Below are positions 1 to 3,409 of a stretch of 5,905 nt of DNA, piece by piece (within the stretch, counting starts at the first letter, position 1; every line of letters begins with the position of its first letter). This DNA comes from Xanthobacteraceae bacterium (GTDB taxonomy: Bacteria; Pseudomonadota; Alphaproteobacteria; Rhizobiales; Xanthobacteraceae). Below the pieces are notes generated by a model, which saw only the letters and a program-made list of their open reading frames with translations, was not told the origin of the DNA and did no database searches. The DNA lies in NCBI GenBank assembly GCA_030043175.1, contig JASHYD010000371.1:1-5905 (forward strand), read 5' to 3'. Both the position numbers and the translations under genes were made by a program.

Positions 1-149
1 CTCTCGCACCACCGAACGTACTCGTCGTACTTGCCGGTTCCCAGCAGGTTGTAGCGCGGCACCTTGGTCGCCTCAAGCGGGGGCCCTGGGTGGTCGCCGC
101 CATGAATGCAACCAGTAGTTGCGTCGCCATCCCCGAATTCTCCCCTCAC
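1..149 (-). CDS. Possible partial hypothetical protein, leaves the window on the left
   Basis: Reading the minus strand from a GTG at 149-147 gives 49 codons without a stop before the window edge. The frame is also open upstream of the GTG, back to a TGA near 193. The product has protein-like stretches such as GCIHGGDHPGPPLEATKVP and RYNLLGTGKYDEYVRWCE, with mixed composition and aromatic residues rather than the Arg/Pro/Ala runs of a shadow frame. I do not recognise the family. There is no good ribosome binding site before the GTG and no in-frame ATG, so it may be a 5'-truncated remnant rather than a live gene. The overlapping plus-strand frames are Arg/Ser-rich and unconvincing. Confidence 0.3.
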   Translation of the reverse strand, partial: MRGEFGDGDATTGCIHGGDHPGPPLEATKVPRYNLLGTGKYDEYVRWCE

Positions 150-584
150 GAAAGAGCGCCGTCGCTCAATCTGCAGGGCACGACGTCTCTCCGGTCAGAA
201 AGTGGGTTCCTTCATCGTCGCCGGCGCCTGCGCCGTTCTTCACCCTTGCGAACAAGGTCATCAACGCGGCCACGCGTTGCTCGTTGAGCCGACACAAGTG
301 GTCGCAGCTGGAACGGAGTGACTTCCGGCGTTGGGTCGGTCTAGCGACTCCTGTCGCCGATTAAACGTCTGTCTCAGGGAACGAGAAGGAACGCTGGTGC
401 TTCAACCAGCATGCACCTCAACGACATTGCCGCTCTGAAAGTTGGCGATCGGATGTCCCTACGGTAAACCCAAAACGGCTGCCGATCACCGGCGAATCGA
501 TTGATAATCACCGCGATGGGTGGCGCGATACGCCGCGCTTCGTGGTGCATCGGCGTGGGCGAAACCAGAGCTATCCATCGACGA
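150..584. other. No supported gene; possible remnants only
   Basis: I see no gene I can support here. A plus-strand frame ending at the TAA at 362-364 has a plausible C-terminal look over its last 40 or so residues (LANKVINAATRC, then HKWSQLERSDFRRWVG), but its N-terminal part reads as noise. An 18-codon plus-strand frame at 411-467 (MHLNDIAALKVGDRMSLR) faintly recalls the SpoA/FliM-type motif, with nothing supporting it on either side. The stretch looks like eroded accessory DNA downstream of the higBA operon. I see no clear Rho-independent terminator after higA. Confidence 0.4.
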
Positions 585-911
585 TTAGGCGACGTTTTTC
601 AGGGGGCGCGCTCGCTCGATCCGCTTACGCTCCTTGGGGCTGTTCATGGCTTCCCAAAGATCGCTGCGCCGCTGCACATTGAGCCAGAATTCGGGGCTGT
701 TGCCGAACACGCGGGCGAGGATCAGCGCGGTCGCCGCCGTCACGTTCCGGCGGTTGTTGCATAACTCGTTGACGTGCTTGCGCTGAACGCCCATCGCCTC
801 CGCGAGCGCGCCCTGGGTCAAGCCCATCGGCCCCATGAACTCCTCGGTCAGTATCTCAGCGATGGTGGCTGGCTTGCGCTTCGTCGTCAGCATGATCTGG
901 CTTGCTCTCAT
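585..911 (-). CDS. higA: HigA-type antitoxin, XRE-family helix-turn-helix protein
   Basis: This is the antitoxin of a HigBA module. In this family the protein binds and neutralises the HigB mRNA interferase and represses its own operon through a Cro/C1-type helix-turn-helix. The 108-residue product has that domain at about residues 28-65: GLTQGALAEAMGVQRKHVNE is the classic helix-turn-helix core, followed by LCNNRRNVTAATALILARVF. The family hallmark SPEFWLNVQRRSDLWEA follows at 72-88. A basic tail (KERKRIERARPLKN) ends the protein. The first ATG overlaps the TGA of the upstream toxin gene as ATGA, indicating translational coupling. Homologues usually begin close to MLTTKRKPATI, so Met7 (893-891) is an equally likely start. 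Neither start has a strong Shine-Dalgarno. Length is normal for the family and nothing is broken. Confidence 0.93.
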   Translation of the reverse strand: MRASQIMLTTKRKPATIAEILTEEFMGPMGLTQGALAEAMGVQRKHVNELCNNRRNVTAATALILARVFGNSPEFWLNVQRRSDLWEAMNSPKERKRIERARPLKNVA

Positions 912-1204
912 CGGTAGTTGTGATCATCGAGATAGACGCCCGCGGCTTCGCCCCGATCGCCATCCCAGTGGAAGATCAACCGCCATTGCTGGTTGACGCG
1001 GATCGAATGGAACCCCGCCAGATTGCCGCGCAGCTTCTCGAAGTGGTTGCTGGGCGGCACGCGCAAGTCCTGATCGGTTGTCGCGTCGTCGATCATCTGA
1101 AGCTTGCGGAACAACCGAACCTCGAGATCGGGTGGGATGTTCCGCGAGCGGACGTCATCCACGAAAAAGGCACGGAGCCACTCATCCCGAAAGCCAACGA
1201 TCAT
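908..1204 (-). CDS. higB: HigB toxin, RelE/ParE superfamily mRNA interferase
   Basis: This is the toxin of the module. In this family it is a ribosome-dependent endoribonuclease that cuts mRNA on translating ribosomes and is held inactive by the antitoxin encoded next to it. The 98-residue product opens with MIVGFRDEWLRAFF, matching the MIxSFxxKxLxxFF start typical of the Proteus-type HigB group. It has the characteristic C-terminal half FEKLRGNLAGFHSIRVNQQW (residues 55-74), then RLIFHWDG and VYLDDHNYR. The gene order is toxin first, antitoxin second, which is the norm for higBA and the reverse of most toxin-antitoxin operons. The ATG at 1204-1202 is the only start in its frame before an upstream stop, and a TTGGA lies directly before it. 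Length and motifs are complete, so the pair is probably active. The module may stabilise the mobile DNA it sits in. Confidence 0.93.
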   Translation of the reverse strand: MIVGFRDEWLRAFFVDDVRSRNIPPDLEVRLFRKLQMIDDATTDQDLRVPPSNHFEKLRGNLAGFHSIRVNQQWRLIFHWDGDRGEAAGVYLDDHNYR

Positions 1205-1218
1205 TCCAAGGCTCGAAA

Positions 1219-1241
1219 ATAGAGTATATGTACCACTCTAT
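1219..1241 (-). promoter_or_regulatory. Probable higBA promoter and operator (inverted repeat over the -10)
   Basis: Two perfect 7-bp arms, ATAGAGT at 1219-1225 and ACTCTAT at 1235-1241, are separated by 9 bases. On the minus strand the hexamer TATACT (1228-1223) is a five-of-six match to a sigma70 -10 box, lies about 19 bases before the higB ATG and overlaps one arm. I see no good -35. A dyad overlapping the promoter is where a HigA-type antitoxin would bind to repress its own operon. The sequence features are directly visible, while the operator role is inferred. Confidence 0.6.
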
Positions 1242-1429
1242 GGTTCATAGGGCAAGCGCCCGTGCTCCTACTTCAATTCCCTGGCTGCTTGGAGAGCCCC
1301 GGCCGGGGCGCGACAGCCGGTCAAGTCCGTAAGCCGTAGTGCTGGCGCGAAGCGTCAGCAAGGTCCGTCCCGACCCGGTTTGCTTGATGAGGCCGGACTG
1401 GCTCAGCTCATTAAACGCGGGCTGGAATC

Positions 1430-1677
1430 CTCGACATAGCGAAGCGCCCGCTCGCGAGCTTGACGACGCCGGCAATCCGGCCGGTCACATCTTCGCCCGA
1501 CCCATGGTGGTCTTCACGACTGTGGCTCGGCTGCCTCGGCTTCAAGGCGGATCATCCATTGGCCTGGCCAGCAGCCGTGCCGAGACCCATGCGCTCCAGC
1601 CTCTGCAGCCGGCCGATGGCGAGGCGGCGCGCCTGGCGGTAGAGGACAGGAAAGTTCAAGAGTTGGCGGGACACCAT
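1430..1677 (-). pseudogene. Remnant of a relaxase / mobilisation nuclease (DUF3363, TraI/VirD2-like)
   Basis: Minus-strand frames carry disconnected pieces that resemble the C-terminal DUF3363 region of relaxases found on conjugative and mobilisable elements. In order they are YRQARRLAIGRLQRLERMGL and GTAAGQANG (about 1645-1550), then WMIRLEAEAAE after a one-frame shift. The original frame then resumes with SGEDVTGRIAGVVKLASGRF (about 1500-1440). That last piece matches the GERVxGxxxxxVxLASGRFAM segment that usually leads into a GFxLVPWRP motif. Here the reading breaks right after FAM, and the LVPW part is absent. In-frame stops, frame changes and missing internal sequence show that it is dead. 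It would have nicked DNA at oriT to start conjugal transfer. The identification rests on remembered family motifs and is moderately sure. Confidence 0.55.
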
Positions 1678-2290
1678 GGCGGACCGCCCCCCGCACGGCT
1701 GACTATGCGTGGACGGTTCTAGCGCGTGTGTTGTCGGTCGCCAAAGACCGCGGATTGATCGCGGTCAATGAGTGCAAGCGCGGCGGCCGCCTTTATGAGA
1801 CGAACCGCACAGAAATCATCTGGACAGCGGAGCACATCAGTAAGTTCTGCGCTGTTGTATCGGAGCCACTGCAATTCGCGCTGCTGTTAGCACTGTGGAC
1901 GGGCCAGCGCCAAGGCGATTTGGTCCGGCTGACATGGATGTACGACGGCGGCAAAATCCGCCTGCGCCAAGGCAAGAGCAGGGGGAAGAGACGTGTTGTC
2001 ATCCCCGTGGGACCGCCGCTGAAGACTGCGCTGGATGGCCGGCGCCCGGCGAAGGCGGAAGGCGTGATCCTGCGCAATACTCTCGCCGAGCCGTGGGACA
2101 TCATGGGCGAAGGCGTTCGATCGGGCCGGGCTGGGGGACGAAGACTTGCATTTCCACGACTTGCGCGCGACCGCCGGCACCCGCTTGGCACTCTCAGGCT
2201 GCACGGTCCGGGAAATCGCGGCCATTACCGGACACAGCCCGCGCGACGTGGAGGCGATCCTTGAGGCGCCTTATCTTGGCGGGAGGATGG
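1645..2290 (+). pseudogene. Phage-type tyrosine recombinase (integrase), frameshifted and 5'-truncated
   Basis: Tyrosine recombinases join or excise mobile DNA at att sites. Three frames together rebuild the core-binding and catalytic domains. Frame one gives GKFKSWRDTMADRP (about 1647-1689). The second gives RTADYAWTVLARVLSVAKDR and then WTGQRQGDLVRLTW, whose catalytic Arg is codon 1908-1910, and the basic KSRGKRRVVIP strand. It ends near EPW (2088-2096). The third gives WAKAFDRAGLGDEDLHFHDLR, with HxxR at 2155-2166, then ITGHS with its His at 2233-2235, and YLGG with the nucleophile Tyr at 2272-2274. The first shift is explained by one extra C in the C6 run at 1687-1692. The second, near 2097-2103, coincides with the absence of a few residues usually present between EPW and SWAKAF. 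The N terminus is missing upstream of a TAG at 1640-1642. All catalytic residues survive, but no single frame encodes a working enzyme, so the decay looks recent. Confidence 0.85.
2121..2167 (+). repeat. Near-identical repeat, copy 1 (integrase HxxR core)
   Basis: These 47 bases, from TCGGGCCGGG through the HFHDLR codons to TTGCGCG, recur at 2827-2872 with a single difference, a missing T after GGGC in the second copy. The match decays quickly on both sides. It encodes the most conserved part of the integrase catalytic domain, so the repeat may reflect two related integrases or a short duplication. Confidence 0.9.
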
Positions 2291-2826
2291 AGAACTGCCC
2301 GAAGTATGGCGGGCAGTCCTTGGAGGTGTTTGCCCGGTTCGAATATCCTGACGACCTATTCGATGGCGATTTCACGGAGTTTGCTGGGCGCGAGGAGGAC
2401 TTGTTCACTTGGTTCAGCCCGTTGGGAAAGTGCTGCCGGTGTTCTCACCTGCTGGCGGCAACCGATTCGAGTGCGCCTAGCCATCCGCACACAGCCCGGG
2501 TCACCTTCGGCCGTGACGGCCCGTCGCCGACACTCGGTCTGCCTTCGATAGCGGAAGACCCTGCCGGGTGTGCGGGACACGTGGGCCTAACGCACGCGAG
2601 GACCCCCACGAAGGCTTTTCTCGGGACATGCCCCGGAGACTCCCTAGGAGAGTCGCTGAGAGGGCGTTCGCGTCCCTGTTGGCAGGTAGCGGCCAGCCTC
2701 CAAAACGCGCCAGGGAGTCTGCTAGGAGTCTGCGGGGCCGTTGGGGCGGCTAGCGGACGCCTTGCTCCCGCGGCTCGACCGTGAGACGCTTCCCGAAGCG
2801 CCTTAAGTTTCCCCGCTGGCCCTGTC
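2291..2826. other. No recognised gene; chimeric tail and short repeats
   Basis: The third integrase frame stays open past the Tyr nucleophile to a TGA at 2782-2784. The residues after GGRMEN, including SLEVFARFEYPDDLFDGDF and FTEFAGREEDLFTWFSPLGK, do not resemble the usual integrase C terminus. They form an acidic, aromatic stretch up to about 2450 that could be the end of an unrelated gene fused in frame. From about 2450 onward neither strand shows protein-like composition. Visible structure includes GACTC-CCTAGG-A-GAGTC (2638-2654), a near-palindrome, and a tandem GGAGTCTGC repeat at about 2714-2735. No RNA family is recognised. Confidence 0.4.
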
Positions 2827-2872
2827 TCGGGCCGGGCGGGGGACGAAGACTTGCATTTCCACGACTTGCGCG
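2827..2872 (+). repeat. Near-identical repeat, copy 2 (integrase HxxR core)
   Basis: This is the second copy of the sequence at 2121-2167, 46 bases long with one T deleted in the run GGGC(T)GGGGG. The deletion puts RAG and GDEDLHFHDLR in different frames. Downstream of TTGCGCG the two copies still align at codon level but with many substitutions. Confidence 0.9.
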
Positions 2873-2985
2873 GAGCCGCCGTCACCTGCCTGGCACTGGT
2901 CGGTGCCGACATGCCGCCGCATTGGTCTGAGCCGGCCCCGGCACTTAGAACAAATGTTCAAACTGTGGCGCAGCCGGCGTCTACC
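2827..2985 (+). pseudogene. Second integrase fragment (HxxR region, possibly C-terminal tail)
   Basis: The frame through 2842 reads DEDLHFHDLRGAAVTCLALV, the HxxR region of a tyrosine recombinase. The GHS and Tyr motifs that should follow are absent. After VGADMPPHW the text jumps to LRTNVQTVAQPAS, which loosely resembles the hydrophilic tails that end such integrases. If so, a deletion removed the segment between them. It is a different paralogue from the first integrase: the bases diverge outside the shared core (for example VTCLALVGA against GTRLALSGC). The open frame that continues to 3336 has no protein-like features beyond this point. Confidence 0.65.
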
Positions 2986-3170
2986 GAGCCTGCACCGCTC
3001 TCCCCGATCAAGCGCGTGGCCGATAAGGATTTTCGAACGGCTGTTTCTCCGGGCCCCTGCACAACATGTCCACCGGTCGTCGCCAGCCGACGAGTCGACC
3101 AGCGGCTGGCTGCTGTTTGCGGCGGTATCACGCCAACCAAAGCAGCGCTGCCGCGCTCCAAAGATTATTT

Positions 3171-3192
3171 CGAATACATAATTATGTATGCG
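3171..3192. promoter_or_regulatory. 22-bp AT-rich palindrome, candidate operator upstream of the LysM gene
   Basis: ATACATAATTATGTAT (3174-3189) is a perfect 16-bp palindrome. It is flanked by one mismatched pair and then CG/CG, giving 22 bp (3171-3192) with ten of eleven pairs matched. It sits in an AT-rich pocket unlike the GC-rich surroundings. The same position reads TTCGA-N15-TGCGG (3169-3193), two mismatches from a plant-inducible-promoter box. A hexamer of the form YANNNT (CATATT, 3224-3229) starts after 30 intervening bases, the spacing such promoters use. A dimeric regulator site or a degenerate Hrp-type box are both possible. Neither is proven. Confidence 0.4.
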
Positions 3193-3344
3193 GAAAAGTT
3201 TGTGTTTGTTGGTTTTGTGCCATCATATTGTAAACGACGAGCTTATACACTCTCAAATTGTCTTGCACACCGACGACGAGCCTGGACGCGATCACGCAGG
3301 CGGCACTGCCTTGAAGCGAAATCTCAGTGGAGCTGATGGGTGGT

Positions 3345-3379
3345 CGAGCTCTTGACTGAGCTCGTTGCCGCGACGTCGC
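3345..3379. promoter_or_regulatory. Two dyads in the LysM gene leader
   Basis: CGAGCTC (3345-3351) and GAGCTCG (3358-3364) form a perfect 7-bp inverted repeat around TTGACT. Five bases later GCGACGTCGC (3370-3379) is a perfect 10-bp palindrome. They end 30 bases before the start codon. No T-run follows, so this is not a standard terminator. The layout AGCTC-TTGACT-GAGCT loosely resembles the dyad of rhizobial tts boxes, but the spacing is one base too long and the rest of that box is not evident. Confidence 0.35.
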
Positions 3380-3396
3380 CTTGTCAAAGGAAACCT

Positions 3397-3402
3397 AGGG
3401 GA
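3397..3402 (+). promoter_or_regulatory. Ribosome binding site of the LysM protein gene
   Basis: AGGGGA ends 7 bases before the ATG at 3410. An ATG at 3405 is out of frame and meets a stop after about 48 codons. The in-frame ATG at 3416 is 13 bases away and less well placed. This decides for the start at 3410. Confidence 0.7.
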
Positions 3403-3409
3403 AAATGAA

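Noticed and set aside
411..467. An 18-codon frame resembling a SpoA/FliM motif (LNDIAALKVGDRMSL)
   Set aside because: It is too short, the upstream sequence in the same frame does not fit FliM, and the frame stops at once. Chance resemblance cannot be excluded.
367..540. A minus-strand frame of about 58 codons starting with MHHEARRIAPPIAVIINRF
   Set aside because: No ribosome binding site, no recognised motif and no conserved neighbour. It was not strong enough to call as a gene.
2638..2735. Short dyad and tandem GGAGTCTGC repeats as a possible ncRNA, CRISPR or origin
   Set aside because: There are only two tandem units, no regular spacers, no iteron series and no terminator, so there is no support for any named element.
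2445..2912. A 155-codon minus-strand frame opposite the second integrase fragment
   Set aside because: It reads antisense through the integrase HxxR core and is Ala/Arg/Pro/Ser-rich. The sense-strand match explains the conserved part.
3345..3364. The hairpin as a Rho-independent terminator
   Set aside because: No T-run follows the stem and it lies directly upstream of a gene rather than after one.
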